Below, piece after piece: positions 54,775 through 64,000 of a stretch of 64,000 nucleotides of DNA. The notes below the pieces were generated by a model. That model worked only from the letters and a program-made list of their open reading frames with translations, made no database searches and was not told the DNA's origin. Within the stretch, counting starts at the first letter, position 1. Every line of letters begins with the position of its first letter. Both the position numbers and the translations under genes were made by a program. The DNA is from Amorphophallus konjac. Taxonomy: Eukaryota > Streptophyta > Magnoliopsida > Alismatales > Araceae. The stretch lies in contig CM040123.1 of assembly GCA_022559845.1 (NCBI GenBank), forward strand, positions 322,443,933 through 322,507,932, read 5' to 3'.

Positions 54775-56028
54775 ATGGCCAATCCCTACGCCCAAGTCCC
54801 AATTAAAACGATACACACCCTCATAGATATGATGGACAAGTTTGACCGAGACACGCGGGAATATTTTTGCCGTGCTGAGGCTAGGCTTAATGCCATAGAG
54901 GATAGGATGGATGCCACCGACCGATCTCTCCAAGGTCTGGTTAGGCGAGTCTCTGCCCTAGAGAAAGCCCCGATCAAGCCCGTCTAAGGCAATAAGTCTG
55001 TGTCTGAGTATATTCAGGACTTTGATGAGTACCTGTTGGGAGTTGGAGAGAAGAGCACCATGACCGCCTTATGCTTCCGGAATGGTTTGCGGCTTCACTA
55101 CCAGTTTGAATTATTTTTCCGCGACGTGATCACTCTGGAGCATGCTTATCAGGTCGCTCTAGAGGTTAAGCCTTTCGAGTCAAGGTTTGATGATGCCCTT
55201 TGGCGAGCATCTACCTGTCAGCAGAGTGCCGAGCCGGTGGGACGGCCACATGATCCCACGAGGCAAGACGCTCCTGCCCCATGGCCTCACCCACCCCAGC
55301 CGAGGAACCCTTCTCATAGAGCTCCTTTGCCACCTACTTCACCCTCCGATCTTTATTCGGAGCCACTTCATTTGGAGCCGCCTCAGCCAGAGCCACTCGT
55401 ACTTCTAACGGGAAAGCTAATCATCGCCGAGCCACTACTAAGCTAGCTCAAGACAGGCTTGGTCCCTAGACCACCTTACTATCCATCCGTGGACCCCGCA
55501 CTACCATTAGTGCCCGTCAACTCATTCCACACCACTTTCCAGTCTTGTCACCATGTAGATACATTGGAAGACCTTATTAAGATATTAGACCGGCAGTTGA
55601 AGTTGACGCACGTGTTGGCCTCATGCTTCGACCGACCCAATGGTCGTAACTTCACCCATCCTGCTTTGGGATCCATTACCTCCGTGTGCACCGTGGGTCA
55701 TGTCACCACGGAGGTTCTCTTATTCCTCCCCATACCGGTCGAGCCAAACTTCATTCCATTTATCCCGAGGGAGGAACCATACCTTCTACGTATGACCACC
55801 ATCCCACCTACCACAGTAAGTGAAGGTGATAATTTACACCTTCAAGAATTTCAAACTTGGGACCGTGCCATGAGGGAACCCATATCGAGGGGTCACACAT
55901 TCTTTGATCCCTTCCCTAGTGAACCCCTTGACCCACCATATCAACTCCACTTCTTCAGGGAAGTTCACTATCACACCCCTTCCCCACAGGCCAGTCCACC
56001 TACACTCCGCAAGGAGCCCATTCATTGA
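54775..56028 (+). pseudogene. Element D gag-like gene, broken by two stops
   Basis: Three open pieces (54775-54987, 55000-55446, 55459-56028) are all in the same frame. They are separated only by TAA at 54985-54987 and TAG at 55444-55446, so this was one gene of about 417 codons. The first part has a heptad-like helix (FDRDTREYFCRAEARLNAIE). The second resembles gypsy capsid (SEYIQDFDEYLLGVGEKS, CFRNGLRLHYQFELFFRDVI, TLEHAYQVALEVKPFESR). The last part is Pro-rich with no known domain, and no zinc knuckle is seen. Nothing enzymatic follows. Confidence 0.7.
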
Positions 56029-56707
56029 GGTACGGAAAAAAGTGACTTTGGCTCTCTTGGCCCACCCAAACCTCCCAAATCCAAAGGGTCGTCAATGCAT
56101 GAATTGTGCATGTTAGGATGTCTAGGATTCCATTCCACCAATATCAGGTTGCCTCGTGTGTATGCAAGGCAAGGCACACATTCGGATGTCCAGGTCCACC
56201 ATTGCATATGTCTAGGTCGGTCTAACAGTAGGTTTGTTTAGGGTCTTGTGTGAGTCTATGTTTTTCTTTATTTGTTCAGAGTCTGTACATGCATGTGTCG
56301 AGCATATTAGGAGTTGCATAGTCGGTCTAATGCAAGCTCGCAATGTCAGTCCCTTTCGAGTGTGAGGCAAGTCGGGTCTAATGCATGCGTTGTAGAACTT
56401 ACCGGAATTTGGGATCAGCTCTACCTTAATGTCTCAGATCTAGTCACATAAAGGGACCCAACGGTGATTCCTAGTGAGTCTTTGAGCTGTCTCCTCCCTT
56501 TGAGAGTGACCCCACTCCGGAGTGTCCACCACTAGCCTCATTCCCACAGCAGCGTGAGTATATAGAACATATACGGGATGAGTAGGTGACAATTACTAGG
56601 AGTGGAGCGTACCCGCGCTACCTGGTACGGTGATGGATCCGCAGGAGCCACGTGAGCAGCCGCACCCCTTACTCGATGGGGTCGCGTTTCTCCCACCCGG
56701 GGAGAAT
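56029..56707 (+). other. Element D region before the 3' LTR
   Basis: No gene is supported. The purine-rich CGGGGAGAAT at 56698-56707, directly before the LTR, is a likely polypurine tract. Confidence 0.65.
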
Positions 56708-58430
56708 TGATGGGACATCGAAGCAAGACCACTAACTTTTTTATTTACATTTATATCCTTGAGTTAATTGGGTTTGCAATTGTATGGCAATTATAAGCCA
56801 ATGGGTTAGTCATTAGGAATTAGTGGGTTTCTTTGAAAAAAGGCCATGTTGGCCCGGCGGGACCCCTACCCTCTCTCCCATTGGGCCACCTAGAATCTCT
56901 AGGGCCCATAGGGATGGTCCATGGTCCAAGGTGGACCAGCCACCCTTGTTGACTCCAAGAGGGGGGCGCCCCCTCTTTTGTCCCCATATGGGGGATTAAA
57001 CAATTCCCCCCATTTATCCTTTTTTATGTTGTTTTGACCACATGGGAGAAGGGAAAAGGAATTAAATATTCTCATCCCCTAATTACCCCTCCCTAACCCT
57101 AGATCTGAGGGTAGTGATGGTCATTTAGTTAAGTCTATAAAACTCATGTATTTTCATTATTTTGGGAATTAATGTGAAGAAAATCAGGAATTTGCCTTGA
57201 GCAGCCCAAGGGCGTAGCCCCTCTCCCTCTCTCTCCCAACCCCTTGTAGCTGGATTGCTGCGAATTCCTTGAGGTGTGAGGCCTCCTTATCATCCCCTCT
57301 CTGAGTGAGAAGCTCAACACTGCCGCCGCCGCCGCCATGGAGCCGCCGTCGCGCCACCGCCGTCACATCGTAGGAGTTCTGTCCACCTCTGGACAGAAGC
57401 TTGAAGCCCGATTTTTATCTCCCAATTAGGAGATCTGGTCGAGATCAGAATTGGAGGGTGAGTTTCCCACGTTGTTCCCACTCTCTACAAAATGCTTCAG
57501 GCCAATCATCCTACGTTTGCTATTTTTCCTAGTCGTTTAGTTTCACCCCTGATAGTTTGCCAATCAGCAGATCTACGGGATAGTTGTCTGTTAGTTTATT
57601 TTTCCTAGTCCTCAAAACACGTCCGAAAGATCCCAAAAAATTCATGCGTGATCCTCACTTCCTACCCCATCACTCATAAAATTCCCAAGTCCTAGATCTA
57701 CCATTTTCCTTTCGGTCAAAATTCATTTTCAGGCAGATCCTTGTCTGTCTTGACTGTCTGTAATCCAACCCAGTAGAAACAACTGCGCCACAGTGGTTTT
57801 CATTTCCAATCCGTTTGTTGTATGGTTGTGCATTTAATATATGTTTAAGCCCTTAGCGTCTTCTTTCCAACGGCGTAGACCTCGCCTCGATCCGCCTCCG
57901 GATCTAGGCGCAACAATTCTTTTTGTCGGGCCGCGCAGATCTGTCCCGAGGTAGGACCGCAGAAAAGAGTTGGGAGTTAATTCTCCCATAAATCCCCGGC
58001 TCCGATCCAGCAATCGCCGCTCTCGGGGATTGACCAGCAACCCCCCAGCAGCGTCCTAGCCAGCCGCAACAGCAAGGAGATGCCCGGACGCTGCCGTCCC
58101 AGCAGCGGGACCCGCCTGCGGTCTTGTGGGCCCGAGCAAAACCAAACCAAACCGGCAACCGCTGCCATCCCGAGTGCTTCACGGACATGTCGCCCGTCAA
58201 CCCGAGTTCGATACTCCTAGAGTCATTGTACCGCCCTTTACCTCCTTGCGTGGAGTGGGCAATAAAATCATTTCTATAATTATTGTCAAATATTTGTACC
58301 GGGAGTACGAGTCTTGGTCGGGATCGCCTTCCCCATGCCCAGAGCATGGAGGTATCGTTTCCGCTCCCCTCTTTGATATTTGCTTTACTCGTATATATTT
58401 CTATATGCCGCTGCAAGAGTGATAGGATAA
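56708..58430 (+). repeat. Element D 3' LTR, truncated at its end
   Basis: Starts TGATGGGACATCGAAGC and matches 33002-34375 plus 53878-54223. Homology stops after GATAGGATAA at 58430, 222 bp before the LTR end seen in the 5' copy. It shows the uninterrupted form of the element E insertion site (AAGGAGATGCCCGGACG). Confidence 0.92.
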
Positions 58431-58813
58431 CCTGCTTTATTCAACAACTTGGATCTCAGAATATCCGCGCATATACGGAAATGGTTCAACGGGCGCATTT
58501 ATGCGAAAGGACCCTGGAAAAGGTGGAAAAGCTTCGAGGGAAGGAAGAAAAGTCAAGCCGAAAACATGATAGGCAAGAGGAGAGAGAAGCCAGTAGTAAT
58601 GAACCCCGCCACAATAAGAAGTCCCGCAATGGAAATGGTAATGGAAAAAGTAAACGAGTTAAGGAAGAAGAAGGAATGCAAATCACCTCGACTTGCTCGT
58701 TTTGTGAAAAGTTTGGGCACTCAGCTGAAGAATGTTGGAAGCGTCTTGGCACTTGTCTCAAATGTGGGAGTCGAGAGCATCGCTTGCCCATGTGTCCTCT
58801 TATAAAGGAGTAA
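58431..58813 (+). pseudogene. gag: Element B gag, C-terminal part with two zinc knuckles
   Basis: The frame enters directly from the element D LTR and reads NIRAYTEMVQRAHLCERTLE, a Lys-rich stretch, then two CCHC knuckles, CSFCEKFGHSAEEC and CLKCGSREHRLPMC, ending CPLIKE. It matches element A gag at about 12667-12781 closely. The following RRGRLNAILD corresponds to the ARLNAVLD segment just after gag in A. No protease or RT follows before the polypurine tract. The N-terminal half of gag is lost at the junction at 58430. Confidence 0.85.
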
Positions 58814-58998
58814 TCTACAAGGGATAATAACGGACGCGGGCGACGAGGCAGACTAAATGCCATCTTGGACGGGGAAGGTAGCATCTTAACTTATTTACTA
58901 ATTAACGTTGGTTAAATTGTTAAGTGTAAATAGTTAGCCAATTAAAATATACTATTTCTCAAAAGCTTCATGTATTGAATTTGTGAACCAAATTCTCT

Positions 58999-59012
58999 TA
59001 AGAGGGGGAGGG
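58999..59012 (+). promoter_or_regulatory. Element B polypurine tract
   Basis: TAAGAGGGGGAGGG directly before the LTR start TGTAATATCCCG; the counterpart in element A is AAGTGGGGGAGGG. Confidence 0.85.
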
Positions 59013-60656
59013 TGTAATATCCCGAAACTTTATATAAATTATTTTAAAGTTTTTTTAGAAAAGTTTTGGAATTTTGTAGGATTTTTCTAAGTTAAATAGA
59101 ATTAATTCAAGCTTAATGGGTTATTAAATAAATTTTGGGTTAAATAAATTACTAGGAAAGCTCAAATAATAACCAAATTGACTTGGCCCATTTAAATAAA
59201 ATCAAAGGACCTAAAACCAGGCCTATAAGATTTAGCCCATATTCTATAAGCTTAAATTAGTGTATTTATAGAATTTATGGGGATAATTACCCCTTATTAG
59301 ATAAATAACAGATAAGTTAATGAAAGAGTTTGAATTAAACTGAAATTCAGTGCCCAAGGGTGTAAACGGTCCATCGGGAGACTGTTAGGGAGAAAGAAAT
59401 GGTTCTAGCTAGACCGCTAGGCAAACCCAGTTCCGTGAATGGGAGGAAATGTGAAAAACTTGGAATTTGGGCGACCTAATCATGTTAGCTTGAAGATACC
59501 TGGCATGGAAGGCACTCTAGAACTCTCTAAGGATTAACTCTAATCTAATTTAGGACTCTAGAATTGTTTAAAGCTATGAAACCCTAGCTAAACCTTATAA
59601 ATAGACCTTAAGTTATGCGACCCCTACTTTTGGTTCGCGTGAAACTCAGGTAAAAAGGTCGAATTAGAGGTAAGTTATTTAGAGGAATTTGTTCATAATA
59701 GTAAGCTATAACTCCCCTCCAAATTTCATCTTAGGAGAGCAATCTATTAGGAAGATAGAAGCTTGCAAAGATGCTGGAGTAGCACAAGCAACCCAGGAAC
59801 CTGTGCAACAGACCCAGAAAGATCTACAAATTAGAAGCCCTAAACGAGGTATTTAGGAGTTATGTCTTTAGAACTTTCTGTTCTCCTTCGTATCCTCTCT
59901 CTACCCTCCAATTTTCACATCTTTAGATCAAGAGAATTGGGAGATAGAGGGACGGGAAGTTGTTGGCTTAGCACAGAACATGTAGGAACTAGGGTCTACT
60001 TCCAGTCAGAAATTCGAAGTCTAGGAGCACTACCAGAGGTAGGTTATCTCATGAACGGCTTAAACTTGATGCTAGAAATAAAAGCCCTTTGATTTCAGTC
60101 ATTTTCATGTACTATACATAGAGGATTTTATGTTTTATTGGGACTGTGCATTTAGTGTAATCTCCATGCATGAATCTTAGCCCTAATTGAGTTAAAAAGA
60201 AAACATCTTGTTCATTATACACAAACCCATGCATATTCTTAACCTATTCCCGTTCTATCATGTTTTACCGTATGTCCTTGTTGATTCCCATGCATAACAT
60301 GCCCTAACTTAGTGTTTAATTTACTATTTTCTCGATTTTTTGTCAAACAGACAGAAACAGTCTATATGTGACCGCCAGAGATAGCTAAGCGGCCCCGCGA
60401 TAGACCGTTAAGCCCAGTGAAATGGTCATCACGAGACCGTTTGGGTTTCTGAGTTCTGTATTTATGTTAACCCGAAACATATTGCAAAATAGCCTTATTT
60501 ATCATATAGTAAGCCTAGTTAATTAGGTTTTACTCCTGTTTTAAGTATTGTATCATATACATGGTTACATTTATTGTTCGTCTTAGTTGATTTCATGTTC
60601 TTTTTGCTCTTGGGACTTATTTTAAACTTATGTTAATTTTATGCCAAAACTTATAC
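59013..60656 (+). repeat. Element B 3' LTR, truncated by element C
   Basis: Begins TGTAATATCCCGAAAC and matches 30414-32050 with scattered differences. It stops at ACTTATAC where the element C LTR begins. The ORF at 59862-60092 is incidental. Confidence 0.9.
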
Positions 60657-62993
60657 TGTAACGACCCGAGATCCGGACACCGGGAAGGCCCGATAACCCG
60701 AATCTCGAATCGCCACCCATGAGCCTGAAGATTCGGAAGGGTTGAAAGGATAGTGTGGAGATACACAAGAATCTAAAATAATTACAGAATTATATAGTTA
60801 ATATGATTGAGCAGGAAATAAATAAATAAATTACATTAATTAAATTACATGGTCCACAATAACAACAACAGTAGTCTAAAAAGACAGTAGTCCACAACTA
60901 GTACAGTCCAAAAGGAAAAGAACAACAACACGGGGCATACCCCGGCCTGGGAACTGGCAACTAACTCTGGGCACCTGAACCACGTGGAGCCTCGGAAGCG
61001 CTCCCCTGAAGTCGCGTCTCACTTGAAATACGGAAAACATGCAGGGAATGAGTCTTAAAACACAAGGCTCGGTAGGGATCATCTGGCCCCCACCTCGCAA
61101 ATCGAGAAATCGCGCGGAAAGTAACTACGAGCTACGACTACAGCTAGTACTGAACACACGGCATGAAAATCGAGACAACTCGTCAGAAATCGAGAAAAAC
61201 CTAAAGAGTCGCTACCAGAAAAAGACAGGAGTACCAACCCACTAGAAGTAAGGTCGGATGTGTCAACTGACGGCTTAAACCGTGCCTCGGGTGTCCCCCT
61301 CGACCCCCGGTGCAACGGGGACACCGTATAAGTAACCACAGAACAAGTGAGTAGTTGGGGTCACGCTCGTCAGCGCGGGTCCAACCGCCCCCAACCACAT
61401 GTGCATACACAGACCATACGTTCTAGGTCTGGCCCTCTGACTGGTTTTCCCCTCAGCCGGACTCTGGCGTCAAACGTGGGGCCCTACGGAAACCAGTCTA
61501 AAAACCGTCTCTCGGGGTAGCCTCGCCACCACTCCCTGGTGGGACCACTCGCGTGTCGGAAGGCTACGACTAGTAGAGGGTCACTGAAGGAGTAGCCTCT
61601 CTAGTCAATGGAAAATGACGTCTAAATCGGACAAAGTACAAGGACCATTCCTCGTACCGACACCGACCCACATGATGCCCAGCATCAGTCAGACCACGGG
61701 CTAGCGCGCGGATCGGGATCTACTAACCCGGGACTCGAATCAGCAAGGTGTAACTCCGGTGAAACAGAACACAGGTGGTGGTCCATCCTGGAGGCTGCCG
61801 CGTGTGTTAAACCCCCAAATCTGTGAGGAACCTTAACGTGCTATAGGCCCAGATCACGTTTATGAACGCGCTCTCTTTGCCTAGCGCGTTCAGGCATGAA
61901 CGCGCTCGGGACCCATAGCGCGTTAATCATTAATGCACTATGGAGGCCCAGCGCGTTCACGAAAGTCGCGCCTGGTCGGGCAGGTGCGTTGTCTACTGAC
62001 AGGCCAACGGCCACTGTTCATCTTCTCCGATGAACGCGGCGATAAAGGGTAGCGCGATCTCAAGATCGCGCCCCCTGGACTATAGCGCTACAATGGGCAC
62101 AGCCCGGTTCGCAGAGTAAGCATGAAAAAATCCAAAAACCACGCCCATTCACCCCCTGGTGAAGGGAAAACAAAAGGGAAATCAATCCCTTAACTCCCAG
62201 CATGCTAGAAACCCCAATAATATAGCTAGAAACGCATTAAATTGATGAAATCTGGCTCTCCCCTCAAACATGGAGTTTCCCTATCCCGGCATGAAATCAC
62301 ACCCCTCTCGGCTCTCCTCGGCCTAGAAATCACGGGAAGGGAAGGGATGAGCATGGGAATGCGTCCCCCTACCTCAAAGAGGCCCAAAAATGCCTCGATC
62401 ACCTTCGTTCCTCAAAAACTGTTCGTTCTTCCTCGAGCTTCTCACGAGCCACGCATGCCACCGTGATCACCTCGCCGCCGCCGTCGTCGCCACGCCGTCG
62501 CCCACCGCCGTCTGCAGCCGGAGGGGCACGCCGCGTCGTCGTCGGAAGAGGAGAGTGAATGAGGGGGCGCCGATTCTCCAACAGGAAGAAAAGAGAAGGA
62601 GGAAGAAGAAAGAGAAAGAATAAAGAAAAAGGAAAAAGGGTCAGGGATTTATAGAAAATTTGGATTTTCTAAAAAATATGAAAAAATAGAAAAATATACC
62701 GTCGCGATTGTTGGAACGCACTGATCGATGTGGTACCACCCGCTCCTAGGTGAACGACCCGGTTCACCTGCTACGGGGTTCCGTAGGTCCTGCCGAAATA
62801 CACACGCGAGAATCGGAAAACACGCGGAAAAAGCCACGGAACACGTTCCGGGACCTCCGAAACTGATCCGAATCGCACGGATCCAAGTACGAAAGATGTT
62901 CGAAACATAATTTCGGACACAACAGAGTTATACACTTTGAGAAAATAGATCCGGGACCCGATAAGAAGGATCCGAAGGGTCCGGAATATTACA
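60657..62993 (-). repeat. Element C 3' LTR (chromovirus)
   Basis: The 2337-bp LTR runs from TGTAACGACCCGAGATCC to GGAATATTACA on the + strand. Its start interrupts the element B LTR, and its end is set by the polypurine tract and the pol tail beyond. A GC-rich stretch at 61855-62100 carries repeated AGCGCGTTCA/TGAACGCGCT dyads. No gene. Confidence 0.85.
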
Positions 62994-63006
62994 AGCCTCC
63001 CCCCTT
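62994..63006 (-). promoter_or_regulatory. Element C polypurine tract
   Basis: The - strand reads AAGGGGGGAGGCT, directly before the LTR start TGTAATATTCC. Confidence 0.82.
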
Positions 63007-63069
63007 AAACAAATTTTGTCCTCAAAATTTAAAATAAAGCACAGGGGAAAGAAAAGGGATACTCACTCG

Positions 63070-64000
63070 AACAGGTAAGGGAACTGTTGATGCATCTCGT
63101 CCTCACGCTCTCAAGAAGCCTCACCGCCAGAGTGTCGCTGCCACACCACCTTAGCCAGAGGGATCACCTTGTTCCGCAGGTGCTGCTCTCGCCGATCCTC
63201 AATACGGATAGGGAACTCCGGTAAAGATAGATCGGGAGTCACCTCGGGCCAAACCGAGTCCTCCAATACATGAGAAATATCGGGCATATACTTCCTCAAC
63301 ATCGAGACATGGAACACATCATGCACCGCTGTAAACTCGGGAGGTAGCTGCAACCGATAAGCAACCTCGCCGATGCGCTCCACGATGGGAAAAGGACCAA
63401 CATAGCGGGGACTCAGCTTCCCACGCTGTCCAAATCTCATCACGCCCTTCATGGGAGAGACCCTCAAAAATACATGGTCACCGACTGCAAAACAGTGTGG
63501 ATGCCTGCGTCGATCGGCATAACTCTTCTGCCGACTCTACGTCGCCAACATGTTCTGACAAACCAGATGCACCACATCAATGCACTGCTGCACCAGTTCC
63601 AGTCCCGTCACAACATGCTCACCAACCTCAAACCAATCGAGTGGAGTCCGACAAGGACTCCCGTACAACGCCTCATAAGGAGCCATCCCAATGCTCGAAT
63701 GATAGCCATTGTTGTAAGCAAACTCCACCAATGGCAGATGGTGAATCCAACTCCCTCGCCATTCCAGTCAACAGAATCTCAACATATCCTCTAACGTCTG
63801 AATGGTCCTCTCTGACTGACCATCTGACTGAGGATGATATGCTGAGCTAAACGCTAACTCCGTACCAAGAGCTCGCTGGAAACTCCTCCAGAACCTAGAA
63901 GTGAAACGCGGATCTCAATCTGACACAATGAAAATGGGAATCCCATGCAGAGGCACGATCCGCTCCACATAAAGATGAGTCAACTTGGGCACACTCCAGC
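63070..64000 (-). pseudogene. pol: Element C integrase C-terminal part and chromodomain, broken
   Basis: Reading from the right edge on the - strand: the integrase core with [20 protein letters not shown] (about 63775-63840) and LVEFAYNNGYHSSIGMAPYE; the link RQKSYADRRRHPH; the GPY-type region GKLSPRYVGPFPIVERIGEV and [16 protein letters not shown]; and a chromodomain remnant ending EMHQQFPYLFE near 63075. Stops lie near 63108 (TGA at the usual Trp of the chromodomain), 63539 and about 63770. The element continues beyond the window. It is related to element A in domain order but distinct in sequence. Confidence 0.88.

Larger units (their letters stand above)
33002..58430 (+). mobile_element. 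Element D: large non-autonomous gypsy-like LTR element, hosting element E
   Basis: The 5' LTR is in two parts (33002-34375 and 53878-54445) around element E. The primer-binding site is at 54449, a gag-like frame at 54775-56028 and the 3' LTR at 56708-58430. No protease, RT or integrase is present, so it must have relied on another element's enzymes. The LTR is about 1.95 kb. The left end cuts the element B LTR at 33001. The right end lacks the last 222 bp of the LTR and is joined directly to element B gag sequence, so no target duplication survives. Confidence 0.88.
30405..60656 (+). mobile_element. Element B: pol-less relative of element A, split by elements D and E
   Basis: The 5' LTR (30405-33001) and 3' LTR (59013-60656) align over about 1.6 kb (for example AAATTATTTTAAAGTTTTTT, CTAGACCGCTAGGCAAACCC). 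Between the nested insertions only a gag tail (58431-58813) and the polypurine tract remain. Gag runs almost straight into the 3' LTR, so no pol was present. The LTR is related to that of element A in the opposite orientation: the stretch ending GGGTATGATGCTACT at 32880-33001 matches the reverse complement of about 14550-14690. Confidence 0.85.

Noticed and set aside
63474..63850. ORFs of 106 and 117 codons on the + strand
   Set aside because: Shadows of the element C integrase on the - strand.

Overview
This is a plant nuclear window made almost entirely of nested LTR retrotransposons. I recognise no ordinary single-copy host gene, rRNA or tRNA gene. A flowering plant is suggested by three things: Ty3/gypsy elements of the Tat type (dual RNase H), chromoviruses with a C-terminal chromodomain, and genes encoding the aminotransferase-like plant mobile domain (PMD). 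The species cannot be told from the sequence.

Layout. Element F (1-~20950, + strand) is an old Tat-type element. Its pol ends at 3741 and is broken by nonsense codons and by a solo LTR (132-1490, target duplication CCTCA). Downstream lie a repetitive 3' region, a 48-bp tandem array and a multi-exon gene on the opposite strand (~20950-18373). Element A (5849-17125, - strand) is a chromovirus with 3.3-kb LTRs that landed inside the 48-bp array. From 20951 to 30404 there are low-complexity DNA, an Athila-like 5' LTR with leader (element G, 23494-~26650), a truncated Ty1/copia gag with its 5' LTR (~26650-~29470, - strand) and a degenerate short-period repeat. Element B (30405-60656, + strand) is a pol-less relative of A. 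Element D (33002-58430, + strand), with long LTRs and only a broken gag-like frame, is inserted in the 5' LTR of B. Element E (34376-53872, - strand) is inserted in the 5' LTR of D with a perfect ACGCC duplication. Element C (from 60657, - strand), another chromovirus, interrupts the 3' LTR of B and runs off the window.

The striking part is element E. It is a giant and apparently young Tat element: the 211 bp of its two LTRs that can be compared are identical, and it has an open 1256-codon pol on the - strand. Between pol and the left LTR it carries four intron-containing genes on the + strand, antisense to the element: two PMD genes with long C-terminal coiled coils, a third copy that has lost the PMD, and a short PMD-like gene. 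Each has its own TATA-like box 90-110 bp upstream of its start. Around and inside these genes, and in the LTR, are 17 copies of a GC-rich palindrome of about 28 bp whose two arms vary together. Antisense placement would let the introns survive retrotransposition, because the genomic RNA carries them in reverse. Element F shows the same plan (pol, then an antisense multi-exon gene), so the arrangement recurs in the window. A 100-N assembly gap (53562-53661) hides most of the right LTR of E and probably its gag and protease.
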